DNA from: Clostridiales bacterium
GTDB lineage: Bacteria > Bacillota > Clostridia > Peptostreptococcales > Anaerovoracaceae
Length of the DNA stretch: 64,000 bases
Direction: 5' to 3'
NCBI GenBank assembly: GCA_012513435.1
Contig: JAAZCE010000047.1
Coordinates: 1-64,000, forward strand
The position numbers were made by a program, and so were the translations under genes. This document shows, piece by piece, positions 1 to 8,622 of the stretch (position 1 is its first letter; each line of letters starts with the position of its first letter). The notes under the pieces are model-generated. The model made no database searches. It saw nothing but the letters and a program-made list of their open reading frames with translations, and was not told the DNA's origin.

Positions 1-948
1 AAATTAGGATATCCTGAAGATTTAGTTCAGGGATTGGATCCTGAATGGGTTAAGTTAGAAACTTCACAGCAGTTAATGAAGCAGTGTGATATTATACTGG
101 CAACAGGCGGCGAAGCTCTCGTAGAAACTGCTTATTCCTCCGGTACTCCGGCTCTCGGCGTTGGTGTTGGTAACTGCATTTCCATCGTAACAGGCAAGAC
201 TCCTATGGCTGAGGTTGCGGAGATGATCGTTAAGTCAAAGAAATTTGATAACGCTACTTCATGCTCAACAGAAAACAATATCGTAGTATTTGAAGACTGC
301 TATGATGAGTTCGTTAAGGAAATGGAAGCTCACGGTGCTGTTCTCTTCAAGGAAGGTTCAGAAGAAAAAGCTAAGCTTCAGAAGGCTATGTGGCCTGAAA
401 CTCCTAATGACCACATTCTCAACAGAGCTATCGTTGCTCAGAATGCTGAAACTATTGCTGACATCGCTGACATCAAGGTTCCTGCAGGCACTAAGGTTCT
501 CATGGCTGAAGAGTTTGGCGGATTCGGAACAGAGCATCCGTTCACAGGCGAAAAATTATCACCTGTATCTGGCATCATGAAAGCTAAAGACCTTGACGAA
601 GCTATCGAAAAGGTTATGGGTTGCTTACACTACATGGGCAACGGTCACAGCTGCGGTATCCATACTAATGATAAGGCAGACGTTGACAAGCTTGCAGCAG
701 TAGTTACAGTTACTAAGCTGGTTGTAAATCAGCCACAGTGCCTGACTAACTCCGGTGGCTGGGACTGCGGATATCCTGTATCCATGACTCTCGGTTGCGC
801 AACTTGGGGCGGCAACAGCGTATCTCACAACGTAACGTTTAAGGATCTCATGAACTTCACATACGTTTCAAGACAGATTCCTAACTGGCACCCTGGAAAG
901 GCAGAAAACTTTATCGATACATCAGTAATCGCTAAGGTTGATGCTTAA
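1..948 (+). CDS. CoA-acylating aldehyde dehydrogenase, SauS-like, 5'-truncated by window edge
   Basis: The reading frame is open from base 1, so the gene starts outside the window and about 315 C-terminal residues are visible. It belongs to the acylating aldehyde dehydrogenases, which oxidise an aldehyde to an acyl-CoA with NAD(P). The catalytic cysteine is seen in NATSCSTENNIVV, and an ATGG nucleotide-binding stretch lies upstream of it. The sequence resembles sulfoacetaldehyde dehydrogenase (SauS) more than EutE or AdhE. The next gene, 42 bases on, is a class III aminotransferase, so the pair could turn an omega-amino acid such as taurine or beta-alanine into a semialdehyde and then a CoA thioester. 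The substrate is inferred, not shown. Codon use favours gct, ctc, aag and ttc and looks like a highly expressed gene. Confidence 0.8.
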   Translation, partial: KLGYPEDLVQGLDPEWVKLETSQQLMKQCDIILATGGEALVETAYSSGTPALGVGVGNCISIVTGKTPMAEVAEMIVKSKKFDNATSCSTENNIVVFEDCYDEFVKEMEAHGAVLFKEGSEEKAKLQKAMWPETPNDHILNRAIVAQNAETIADIADIKVPAGTKVLMAEEFGGFGTEHPFTGEKLSPVSGIMKAKDLDEAIEKVMGCLHYMGNGHSCGIHTNDKADVDKLAAVVTVTKLVVNQPQCLTNSGGWDCGYPVSMTLGCATWGGNSVSHNVTFKDLMNFTYVSRQIPNWHPGKAENFIDTSVIAKVDA

Positions 949-990
949 TCAAGTTAACTCACCGATTATTTAGATAATAAGGAGAATAAA

Positions 991-2316
991 ATGTCAGCAA
1001 TAAAAGATAAAGATTTAAAATACAATCTGCATTCATGGTCAGCTCAAGGCAAGTTGAACCCTATCGTTGTTACTAAGGCTGAAGGAATATACTTCTGGGA
1101 CGAAAACGGCAAAAAGTATGCCGACATGTCTTCACAGCTGGTAAACTCCAACTTAGGTCACGGCAACAAAGCTATCGTTGATGCTATCATTGAACAGGCT
1201 CAGAAGATTCCATTCATGGGACCGGCTTTCGCTATGGACTGCAGGGCAGAGGCTGCTGAAGCAGTTGTAAAAGCTACAGGCTTCGCTGATGGCGCAAAGG
1301 TATTCTTCACTAATGCAGGTGCAGAAGCTAACGAAAACGCTATCAAAATCGCAAGACAGTACACTGGCAAGCAGAAAATCTTTTCACAGTACAGATGTTA
1401 TCACGGTTCATCTGCAGGCGCAGGTATGTTAACAGGTGAACCTAGACACTTCTTCAACGAGCCAGGCGGCCCTGGATATGTTAAGTACGATGGACCTTAT
1501 GAGTACAGAGCACCTAAGGCTTGCAAATTCGCTAACGAGGACGAAGTTGCAGATTTCTACCTCGAATTACTGGAAAACCAGATTCTCTATGAGGGACCTG
1601 AGCAGATTGCTGCAATCTGGTTGGAATCAGTAGTAGGTTCAAACGGCGTTCTTATCGCTCCTGTTAAATGGTATCAGGGCGTTAGAGCTCTCTGCGACAA
1701 GTATGACATCTTGATGGTAGCTGATGAAGTTATGGCAGGATGGTACAGAACTGGTAAATGCTTCGCATTCATGAACTTCGGTTATGAGCCTGACATGATT
1801 ACATTTGCTAAGGGCTGCACTTGTGGATATATTCCTCTAGGCGGCGCTGTAGTACAGCCTAAGATTGCTAAGTTCTTTAACGAAACTTCAATGGGTTGCG
1901 GACTCACTTACTCTGCTCATCCTATGGGATGTGCTACAACAGTAGCTACTATTGCAGAATATAAGGATAGGAACGTTGAAGGCAACGTAGCTAAGGTCGG
2001 CAAAGTATTGGCAGACATCTTAGACGGTTATGTTGACAAGCACCCTTGCGTTGGACAGGTTAGACACATCGGTCTGTTCTCCGCTATCGAATTAGTTAAA
2101 GATAAGACTACTAGAGAACCATTAGTACCGTTTGGCAAGGACCCTGAAGGCGTTATGAAGAAAATCATCGGAATGTTAGCACAGGAAGGTTTCTGGACAT
2201 ATTCACATGAAAATATGTTCGTTGTAACTCCTCCTCTCATCATCACTGAAGATGAACTGAAGGAAGAGATGAAGAAGGTTGACAAGGTATTAGATTCCGT
2301 TGATAAGATGATTTAG
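991..2316 (+). CDS. class III PLP aminotransferase (taurine/beta-alanine/4-aminobutyrate type)
   Basis: A 441-residue fold-type I aminotransferase with the usual class III features: the glycine/asparagine motif TNAGAEANENAIK (about 107-119), the cofactor aspartate in LMVADEVMAGW (D245) and the Schiff-base lysine in TFAKGCTCGY (K274). An AAGGAG site lies 6 bases before the ATG. It follows an acylating aldehyde dehydrogenase with a 42-base gap, so the two are probably one operon: transamination of an omega-amino compound followed by oxidation to a CoA ester. Family members act on taurine, beta-alanine, 4-aminobutyrate or ornithine; the sequence alone does not separate them. Taurine is favoured only because the dehydrogenase is SauS-like and a sulfonate-type ABC importer lies 5 kb away. 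A hairpin terminator follows the stop codon. Confidence 0.85.
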   Translation: MSAIKDKDLKYNLHSWSAQGKLNPIVVTKAEGIYFWDENGKKYADMSSQLVNSNLGHGNKAIVDAIIEQAQKIPFMGPAFAMDCRAEAAEAVVKATGFADGAKVFFTNAGAEANENAIKIARQYTGKQKIFSQYRCYHGSSAGAGMLTGEPRHFFNEPGGPGYVKYDGPYEYRAPKACKFANEDEVADFYLELLENQILYEGPEQIAAIWLESVVGSNGVLIAPVKWYQGVRALCDKYDILMVADEVMAGWYRTGKCFAFMNFGYEPDMITFAKGCTCGYIPLGGAVVQPKIAKFFNETSMGCGLTYSAHPMGCATTVATIAEYKDRNVEGNVAKVGKVLADILDGYVDKHPCVGQVRHIGLFSAIELVKDKTTREPLVPFGKDPEGVMKKIIGMLAQEGFWTYSHENMFVVTPPLIITEDELKEEMKKVDKVLDSVDKMI

Positions 2317-2337
2317 TTCTTTAATAAAGTTTTTTAA

Positions 2338-2375
2338 AAGAGAGAGCGGCATATTGTTGCTCTCTCTTAATTTAT
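2338..2375 (+). terminator. terminator after the aminotransferase
   Basis: A 10-base perfect stem (AAGAGAGAGC, 2338-2347, with GCTCTCTCTT, 2359-2368) encloses an 11-base loop and is followed by an A/T-rich tail. It closes the dehydrogenase-aminotransferase unit before the lexA promoter. Confidence 0.7.
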
Positions 2376-2394
2376 TCCGATTTAAAGAAACCCC

Positions 2395-2432
2395 AAACGC
2401 GTGTTTACTTTTTGTTCTTTTCATGCTATCAT
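2395..2432 (+). promoter_or_regulatory. lexA promoter with candidate SOS box
   Basis: The inverted repeat AAAC-N4-GTTT (2395-2406) resembles the Gram-positive LexA box GAAC-N4-GTTC. It overlaps a -35 element TTTACT (2404-2409), which is 17 bases from a -10 element TATCAT (2427-2432). This placement fits LexA repressing its own gene. Both outer bases of the box differ from the Bacillus consensus, so the operator is a candidate only. Confidence 0.5.
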
Positions 2433-2472
2433 GTTCGTATGACAGATATAATACCCAGCAAGGAGGATGCTC

Positions 2473-3123
2473 ATGCTAAAGGACAGAGAACAAAAAATAT
2501 TAAACTTCATGAAGGAAGAAATAAAGAAAAAAGGCTATCCGCCTACAGTCAGAGAGATTTGTTCCGCCCTTAATATTAAATCCACATCCACAGCACACAA
2601 GGATATAGACAGCCTTGAGAAGCAGGGCTATATTAAGAAGGATCCATCTAAACCAAGGGCATTGATGATAGTCGACCCTGCAAGCGAGATGTCCGATGCC
2701 TCATCTGATAAGTCTTCCGTTGACTACGGCATGACTCACGATATTGTGGAGGTCCCTCTGGTAGGAAGAATTGCAGCAGGCACCCCTATACTTGCAGAGC
2801 AGAACGTAGAAGATACCTTCCCCGTTCCTTCAAGATTCGTTGGGAACGGAACGAACTTCATGCTTACAGTGAAGGGTGAAAGTATGATTGAAGCCGGTAT
2901 CATGGACGGAGACTATATTCTCGTAGAGAAACAGAACTCTGTAAGGAACGGCGATATGGTGGTGGCAATGGTAGACGGTTTTGAGAGCGAAGCTACTGTC
3001 AAGACCTTTTATAAGGAAGATGATCACATAAGGCTACAGCCCGAAAATTCATCTATGAGCCCTATCATAGTCAAGGACGTGAAGATACTTGGTAAGGTAA
3101 AAGGCGTATTCCGTTATTTCTAA
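2473..3123 (+). CDS. lexA: LexA, SOS-response repressor
   Basis: LexA represses DNA-damage genes and cuts itself when RecA filaments form. The 216-residue protein has an N-terminal winged helix (about 1-65, with REICSALNIKSTSTAHK as recognition region) and an S24 peptidase domain. The cleavage site is A102-G103 (GRIAAGTP), the nucleophile S137 (VKGESMIEAG) and the general base K177 (EATVKTFY). The ATG at 2473 is chosen over the one at 2467 because AAGGAGG at 2460-2466 leaves 6 bases before 2473 but none before 2467. The gene stands alone, with terminators on both sides and a candidate self-operator upstream. Confidence 0.95.
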   Translation: MLKDREQKILNFMKEEIKKKGYPPTVREICSALNIKSTSTAHKDIDSLEKQGYIKKDPSKPRALMIVDPASEMSDASSDKSSVDYGMTHDIVEVPLVGRIAAGTPILAEQNVEDTFPVPSRFVGNGTNFMLTVKGESMIEAGIMDGDYILVEKQNSVRNGDMVVAMVDGFESEATVKTFYKEDDHIRLQPENSSMSPIIVKDVKILGKVKGVFRYF

Positions 3124-3160
3124 ACTGCCTGCCATTTCCGGCAACGTTATCACCAACCAC

Positions 3161-3195
3161 AAGGCCCGCCCCAAAAATGAGGACGGGCCTTTATA
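3161..3195 (+). terminator. terminator after lexA
   Basis: The stem AAGGCCCG (3161-3168) pairs with CGGGCCTT (3184-3191), extended by one mismatch and further pairs, and is followed by a T-rich run. It separates lexA from the convergent VWA gene that ends at 3225 on the other strand. Confidence 0.8.
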
Positions 3196-3224
3196 ATCTT
3201 CATATTCTATTACGCAACACCCTA

Positions 3225-4418
3225 CTATTTTACCAACAGCTTCTTGATTGCCGCCTCAAGGCCGTCAAGGGTAAGCTCAAACATGGGAAACACCTCCCCT
3301 ATATCGTGAATTGTCCTGGAACCGTAGGTCCATTCCCAGGCCTCCTTTTCTATAGGGTTGAGCCATATCTGTTTCTTGTATCTCTTCTGGAATTTTCGGA
3401 ACCATTCTATTCCCAGCTCCTTGTTAAACAGTCCGATAATAGCATTGCCTCCCTGCCTATAAAGCTCTGAAGGTGCCATTGCAGCATCACCTACGAATAT
3501 GACCTTGTATTCGCTGTCTAGGTTTCCCAGAACCCAGTTAGTCTCCACCCATTCTCCCCTCTTGCAGTAAGGGTTAGTATAGAGATGGTCGTAAATACAG
3601 TTGTGAAAATAGTAAACCTTCAAGTCCTTGAAGTGACTTGATTTGCTCACAGCCTGAAACAAGCGGTTGCAGAGCCTGCTGTAAGGCAGCATTGAACCAT
3701 CGGAATCTATAAGCAGCAGCAGCTTCACAGTATTTTTACGGGGCTTATCGTAACAGATTTTTAGCACTCCTGCATTGTCACAGGTCTCATCTATGGTTTT
3801 CTCTATGTCCAGCTCCGTCTCTGGCCCATCTACACGTGAGGAATACTGCCTGAGCTTACGAAACGCCATCTGGAACTGTCTGATGTCCAAAATGGTGTCC
3901 TCTCTAAAGTCCTTGAATTTACGCTCACCAGCAATCTGCACAGCGGATTTGTGACGACCTTCGCCGCCAACTCTAATGCCCTGCTTGTGGTATCCGCCTC
4001 GGCCCATGACCGACGTGCCTCCCGTGCCTATCCAGTAGCTGCCTCCGTCATGCCTTTCCTTCTGTTCCTCTATACGCTCGCGAAACATCTTCATAAGTTC
4101 TTCAAGCTCACGATAAAACATGCCCGTATCATCCTTATCGTCAATATCCCGCACTCTGTCTTCTTCACTGAGCCATTTCCAAAATTCCTCAGGCAGATCC
4201 TCAGGGGTCACTATACCACAAAAATACTCGGCAAATACAGCGTCAAATTTATCGTATTCCGATTCGGTTTTTATGAGAATACTTCTGCAAAGGTGGTAAA
4301 ATCCGGTAAGGGACGCTCCCGCAAGCCCCTTGTCCAATGCCTCCACCAAGGTCATCCACTCGTTTATAGAAACCTCAAGACCCTTCGCCCGGAGCAGATA
4401 AAAAAATTCTAAAAACAT
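3225..4418 (-). CDS. VWA domain protein, CoxE-like
   Basis: A 397-residue protein of the CoxE-like von Willebrand A family, which works with MoxR AAA+ ATPases in maturing or remodelling protein complexes. The N-terminal half is helical and charged; the VWA domain starts near residue 230. The metal-binding motif reads DSDGS (D238-S242), so the second conserved position of DxSxS is Asp rather than Ser. It starts one base after the stop of the MoxR gene, so the two are translated together. The client complex cannot be deduced from the neighbours (LysO exporter, FMN-binding protein). ATG at 4418. Confidence 0.85.
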   Translation of the reverse strand: MFLEFFYLLRAKGLEVSINEWMTLVEALDKGLAGASLTGFYHLCRSILIKTESEYDKFDAVFAEYFCGIVTPEDLPEEFWKWLSEEDRVRDIDDKDDTGMFYRELEELMKMFRERIEEQKERHDGGSYWIGTGGTSVMGRGGYHKQGIRVGGEGRHKSAVQIAGERKFKDFREDTILDIRQFQMAFRKLRQYSSRVDGPETELDIEKTIDETCDNAGVLKICYDKPRKNTVKLLLLIDSDGSMLPYSRLCNRLFQAVSKSSHFKDLKVYYFHNCIYDHLYTNPYCKRGEWVETNWVLGNLDSEYKVIFVGDAAMAPSELYRQGGNAIIGLFNKELGIEWFRKFQKRYKKQIWLNPIEKEAWEWTYGSRTIHDIGEVFPMFELTLDGLEAAIKKLLVK

Positions 4419-4419
4419 G

Positions 4420-5259
4420 CTACCATCTCCTCAAGGAATAGCCCTTTTCCTTGATTTCCTGCATAATCTCAACGTCCTGATTTTTCTTGAGAAGTACGCC
4501 CACAAAAGGCATTTCCTTGCTCAAGTTTTCAATATTGACTCCGCTTATCATGAGAGCCTGTATCCAGTCTAGAAGCTCGGAGGTGCTAGGCTTCTTCTGG
4601 AGTCCTTCCATCTTCCTTATTTCATAAAAAGCATCTAGGGCGTTCTGCGAAAGCTTCTCATTGATATTTCCGTAATGAACGCTTATTATCTCTTCCATTT
4701 TTTCTCTCGTAGGGAACTCGATATAGTGGAATATACAGCGTCTAAGGAAAGCATCCGGAAGCTCCTTCTCCGCATTCGATGTTATTATAACGATAGGTCT
4801 ATGTTTCGTTGCTACAATCTCCTTGGTTTCGTGAATGTAAAACTCCATTTTATCAAGCTCCCACAAAAGATCATTCGGGAACTCAAGGTCAGCCTTATCT
4901 ATCTCATCAATAAGAAGAACCACCTGTTTATCCGAAGTAAATGCCTCACCCAGCTTACCCAGCTTAATATACTGCTTGATGTCAGATACGTCTCCTTCGC
5001 CGAACTGGCTGTCATAAAGTCTCTGTACAGTGTCGTACATATAAAGGCCTTCCTGTGCCTTTGTCGTGGATTTTATTCCCCAGATGATGAGGTCCATGTC
5101 AAGAGACTGAGCAATAGCTTCAGCCAACATGGTTTTACCCGTTCCGGGTTCTCCTTTAATCAGAAGAGGCTTCTCAAGTGCAATGGCAACATTTACCGAA
5201 TTCATCAGTTCCTTAGTTACTACATAATCATCGCTGCCCTTAAATACATTCATGTTCAT
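4420..5259 (-). CDS. MoxR-family AAA+ ATPase
   Basis: A 279-residue ATPase with Walker A GEPGTGKT (about 36-43), Walker B LLIDEID and a sensor/arginine-finger region LPDAFLRRC. MoxR proteins act as chaperones together with VWA proteins, and this one is followed directly by a CoxE-like VWA gene. An AAGGAG site lies 12 bases before the first ATG; a second ATG two codons later is an alternative start. It follows lysO by 26 bases on the same strand, so it is probably in the same transcript. Confidence 0.9.
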   Translation of the reverse strand: MNMNVFKGSDDYVVTKELMNSVNVAIALEKPLLIKGEPGTGKTMLAEAIAQSLDMDLIIWGIKSTTKAQEGLYMYDTVQRLYDSQFGEGDVSDIKQYIKLGKLGEAFTSDKQVVLLIDEIDKADLEFPNDLLWELDKMEFYIHETKEIVATKHRPIVIITSNAEKELPDAFLRRCIFHYIEFPTREKMEEIISVHYGNINEKLSQNALDAFYEIRKMEGLQKKPSTSELLDWIQALMISGVNIENLSKEMPFVGVLLKKNQDVEIMQEIKEKGYSLRRW

Positions 5260-5285
5260 TTTATCAATTCCACTCCTTATATAAT

Positions 5286-6317
5286 CTATATACCCATCAT
5301 AAAGCTTACCATAATAGGTGCCGCAATTGAAAGGGTTACTCCCGAAGCAAACGAATAAACTGCAATATCCGCCTTAGTGGCTCTTTCCACAATAGGCAGG
5401 CACACATCCATTGCTGCCGCTCCTGGAAGTGATGGCGCCTCTATATATCCTATCTTGTTGGCAACCACCGGAATAGCCAGTATGCCCAAAAGCTCCCTCA
5501 TTACGTTGTGCATGAAGGAAATAGCGCTGACCTTTACTGAATAATCCGCCAGCATGGCCGGTGCTAAAGTGTACCAGCTGAATCCCGAACCCACACAAAA
5601 GGCATCCTGAACACTTATATTCAAAAACAGGCATGCCACCAAAGCTCCTCCATATGTTCCTATCATGTTTGCAAAGGGAAAGACAAATATTCTCCAGCCG
5701 GCTTCCTTGAAGTTATCGACTATAGTGCCCTCCGTGCCTATGTCTATTCCTACAAATAGAAGGAGTATGGAGAGACCTACGGTTATCATGGTGCCTGAAA
5801 TATCAATGAACCAATCAGGCATGAGAAAATATCCTGCAACTATTCCTGCGGCAACGAAAACTACTATACAGATGGTCATGGTATGGTCTACCCTAACCTT
5901 TTCCTGCGAAACATCCTCTTTATTAGAATCCCCCTCTTTATCGGAAGCAACCTCAGATACTATATTTCCTGCCTGTCCTGATGCCTCTTTTGACGCTTCC
6001 TCCACTTTCATTTCTTTAGCCTTTTTCAGATTGCCATATTTGTCAAATCCCAGCAGTTTTCTCACAACAAAAACCGCAGCCAGACTTCCTGCCAGAATGA
6101 ACAATGTCAAAATGAAGGCTGTGAAGCCTATGGTGTCCAGCGAGCTTACGATTTCTCTGTCAGCTCCGATCTTGCTCCCCATGACGAACACCAGCAGTGA
6201 GATGGCAACGATTTGAATTTTTCCAATTTGCTTTACTCTTACTCCGTTTTTTCTCAGTTTAGCACCCAGAGAATATCCGATAAAGGTTACTCCCAGGTAC
6301 AGCACAAGTAGGCTCAT
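5286..6317 (-). CDS. LysO-family lysine exporter (DUF340)
   Basis: A 343-residue membrane protein that matches the LysO/YbjE family, inner-membrane exporters of L-lysine. The family hallmark MGSKIGADREIVSSL is visible near residue 46-60. The protein has two hydrophobic halves joined by a charged linker of about 45 residues (roughly 105-145) that is rich in Glu, Lys and Ser. Only three bases separate it from the upstream FMN-binding protein gene. It may protect the cell from lysine or lysine-containing peptides. The substrate is assumed from the family. Confidence 0.85.
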   Translation of the reverse strand: MSLLVLYLGVTFIGYSLGAKLRKNGVRVKQIGKIQIVAISLLVFVMGSKIGADREIVSSLDTIGFTAFILTLFILAGSLAAVFVVRKLLGFDKYGNLKKAKEMKVEEASKEASGQAGNIVSEVASDKEGDSNKEDVSQEKVRVDHTMTICIVVFVAAGIVAGYFLMPDWFIDISGTMITVGLSILLLFVGIDIGTEGTIVDNFKEAGWRIFVFPFANMIGTYGGALVACLFLNISVQDAFCVGSGFSWYTLAPAMLADYSVKVSAISFMHNVMRELLGILAIPVVANKIGYIEAPSLPGAAAMDVCLPIVERATKADIAVYSFASGVTLSIAAPIMVSFMMGI

Positions 6318-6320
6318 TTT

Positions 6321-6791
6321 TCACCTTGCAAGTCCTTTCCCGGTCATGTGCTCGATGTCAACAGCAATCACATGACAATCGCTCCAGGCATTCTTAATAT
6401 ATTTCAGTCCGCCCTCTCTATACTCATTATGATACTTTTTCACCATATACTCAAGGGCTTTTTGCTTTTCTTCGCTTTTTTCTACAATTCTGGCCTTCCC
6501 GAAGCATATCACGCTCTTATAATTTGTGGTAAAATGCTCAGGGTCAATATCATCAGCTCCTACTGCACAGAAGGAAACCTTAGGATTCTTCTCTATTGCC
6601 TCCAGCTTATGACCTACTGTGGCGCAGTGAAAGTAAACAGTACTGTCGCTGTAAATATAGCTTACAGGCACTCCGTAAGGATAGCCATCATCTCCGTTTA
6701 CCGACAATATGCCGTTAGTACATTCTTCCAATACCTTAACAGCCTCATCTTCTGTCTTAGCTTTGTCCGTTCTTCTCATTTCTCTAAACAT
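6321..6791 (-). CDS. pyridoxamine-phosphate-oxidase-like FMN-binding protein (NimA-like)
   Basis: A 156-residue split-barrel flavin-binding protein. The motifs NGILSVNGDDGYPYGVPVSY and VYFHCATVGHKLEAI are typical of the NimA-like branch, which includes nitroimidazole reductases and many proteins of unknown function. It lies between the SGNH gene (8-base gap) and lysO (3-base gap) on the same strand. Its role in that operon is unknown. Confidence 0.8.
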   Translation of the reverse strand: MFREMRRTDKAKTEDEAVKVLEECTNGILSVNGDDGYPYGVPVSYIYSDSTVYFHCATVGHKLEAIEKNPKVSFCAVGADDIDPEHFTTNYKSVICFGKARIVEKSEEKQKALEYMVKKYHNEYREGGLKYIKNAWSDCHVIAVDIEHMTGKGLAR

Positions 6792-6799
6792 AGCTTTGC

Positions 6800-7861
6800 C
6801 TACTTTCTGTATTGTATTCCATCTTTTACGTAATCCTTGTAATAATCATATGCTTCCCCCCAGCTCTCGTAACCGGCTTCATCTTTATGGTTCGGCAGGC
6901 TGTAATTGATATCTATATATTTAGTCAGATAATCCGTGTACTTTTCGGCACCCAGATAATTGACGTGCTTACTGTTGTAAAAATCCGTCTCATAGACAAG
7001 TCCTAATGTCTTAAACATTTGGTAATTGTTAAAGTTTATTACATTATAACCTCTTTCTTCCACCATATCAACGGCTGTATTGAACTTGCCCATCTGCCCC
7101 TCCTTTACGGAATAAGGCGCGATGACGAATATAATATCCTGATCCAAACCGTCACAGTAGTCGAGAAGCTCTGTCAGGGCCTGGTCTGCTTCAGGGGAAA
7201 GAGCAGTCCTCTCGTCAGAATATATTGCCGGCTTTTGAACTACCTGCGTTACGGTGTTCTTGGTAGTCACATAACCTTTAACCTGGTTCTCCGTTCCAGC
7301 CAATAAAATATCATTCATGGTCAAATCGCCGGTTTCAAGCCTGCTGTGATATTTTATCAGAGATATATAGTAATCCAGCTTGCTATCGATATTGCTAAAT
7401 TCACCTTCTGCCCCTTCCGTAAACTTCAGGGAATTTTCAATGGCTTCGGCTCTATTTGGCGATATTTTCATACTGTCCGTAACTCTTCTTATGTGAGCAT
7501 CTGTAATAAGATCTTTGTCCTTCAAGGCCCACCTAAGCTCTATGATATAGAGCTTAGGGTCCTGAGTTTTTTCCACCTCATCCATCAATGTGGGGATAAG
7601 GAACATGGGCATCCCCATAGTTGCCAGAGTAAAAACCGTCATACCGGTTTCTTCATAGGCTATAGGAGGTATGAAATACCTGTTTGAAGCGCTGGTGCCG
7701 AAATAAACGGCATCGATAGTGTTTTCTTCCTCCGAATAAAAGGCATTGAATATCTGCTTGTTGGAGTCTGAATCGGCTATGGTGAACACCTGGTTCAGAT
7801 ATACAAGCAAAAGCGCGACTATTAATATGAATACTGCTGCTCGTAAAACCTTTTTTCTCAT
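6800..7861 (-). CDS. membrane-anchored SGNH/DltD-like protein
   Basis: A 353-residue protein with one N-terminal membrane segment (about 5-25) and an extracellular SGNH-hydrolase-like domain of the DltD/AlgX type. Block I appears as YFGTSASNRYF, with the serine after GT. The C-terminal block reads FYNSKHVNYLG, where most relatives have DxxH, so the catalytic aspartate seems to be Asn. Such proteins usually hand acyl groups from an MBOAT partner to an envelope polymer; an MBOAT, carrier protein and ligase lie 5 kb away at 11.5-14.8 kb. The ATG at 7861 overlaps the stop of the ABC ATPase gene (ATGA), which shows translational coupling. An upstream in-frame ATG at 7885 is less likely. Confidence 0.75.
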   Translation of the reverse strand: MRKKVLRAAVFILIVALLLVYLNQVFTIADSDSNKQIFNAFYSEEENTIDAVYFGTSASNRYFIPPIAYEETGMTVFTLATMGMPMFLIPTLMDEVEKTQDPKLYIIELRWALKDKDLITDAHIRRVTDSMKISPNRAEAIENSLKFTEGAEGEFSNIDSKLDYYISLIKYHSRLETGDLTMNDILLAGTENQVKGYVTTKNTVTQVVQKPAIYSDERTALSPEADQALTELLDYCDGLDQDIIFVIAPYSVKEGQMGKFNTAVDMVEERGYNVINFNNYQMFKTLGLVYETDFYNSKHVNYLGAEKYTDYLTKYIDINYSLPNHKDEAGYESWGEAYDYYKDYVKDGIQYRK

Positions 7862-8622
7862 TGAGTCTCTTCGCTCTCCTCCCAAAGTGCATCATTGAAT
7901 ATCTTCCACATCTGCCCATATCCTTCCGAAGCAGGCGTGACAGGCTTGGGAATATTATTCTCAATATCTATCTTTATCTCCCCTCGTTTGGACATAAGCA
8001 ATATGCGATTGCCCAATACAAGAGCCTCTTGAATATTATGAGTAATAAATATTATGGTAGCATTTTCTCGCTCCTTGATCCTGAGAAGCTCTCCCTGTAG
8101 CTTATTTCTCGTCATAGCATCCAGGCTTGCGAAGGGTTCATCCATAAGAATTATCTTAGGATTTAAAGCAAGACCCCTTGCTATGGCTACCCGCTGTTTC
8201 ATGCCACCTGAAAGCTGATGGGGATAGAGCTCTCCCTTATCTCCCAGGCCTACAAGATCCAGATGCTCCTGAGCAATCCGCTCAAGCTTTTCCTTGTCCT
8301 TTATGCCGTTTACCTTTAATGGATATTGGATGTTTTTGCTTACCGTTTTCCAGGCAAAAAGCTGATTGAAGTCCTGAAACACCATCATTCTGTCTATTCC
8401 CGGTTTATCAACCTGCTCTCCTCCTACCTCTATCTTTCCTTCGCAGCCTTCAAATCCGGCAATGCAACGGATAAGAGTGGTCTTACCACATCCCGAAGGG
8501 CCTAGTATACAGAGAAAATCTCCCTTGTTCACTGTCAGATTCAAGTCTTTGATAATATCTCTTGAATTGGAAGAATCATGATAATTCTTGGTCAGATTTT
8601 TTATTTCCAACAGCTTGTTCAT
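7858..8622 (-). CDS. ABC transporter ATP-binding protein, SsuB/TauB-like
   Basis: A 254-residue ATPase of the nitrate/sulfonate/taurine importer class. Walker A is GPSGCGKT, the signature is LSGGMKQRVA and Walker B is IILMDEPFAS. The ATG at 8622 overlaps the permease stop (ATGA), with a GGGGGA site 7 bases upstream; an in-frame ATG at 8637 is an alternative. It energises uptake through the permease at 8619-9389 with the lipoprotein encoded at 9394. The last two bases of its coding region overlap the SGNH gene. Confidence 0.9.
   Translation of the reverse strand: MNKLLEIKNLTKNYHDSSNSRDIIKDLNLTVNKGDFLCILGPSGCGKTTLIRCIAGFEGCEGKIEVGGEQVDKPGIDRMMVFQDFNQLFAWKTVSKNIQYPLKVNGIKDKEKLERIAQEHLDLVGLGDKGELYPHQLSGGMKQRVAIARGLALNPKIILMDEPFASLDAMTRNKLQGELLRIKERENATIIFITHNIQEALVLGNRILLMSKRGEIKIDIENNIPKPVTPASEGYGQMWKIFNDALWEESEETQ

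Noticed and set aside
3951-4412. 153-codon frame on the plus strand
   Set aside because: Antisense to the VWA gene with no ribosome site or family.
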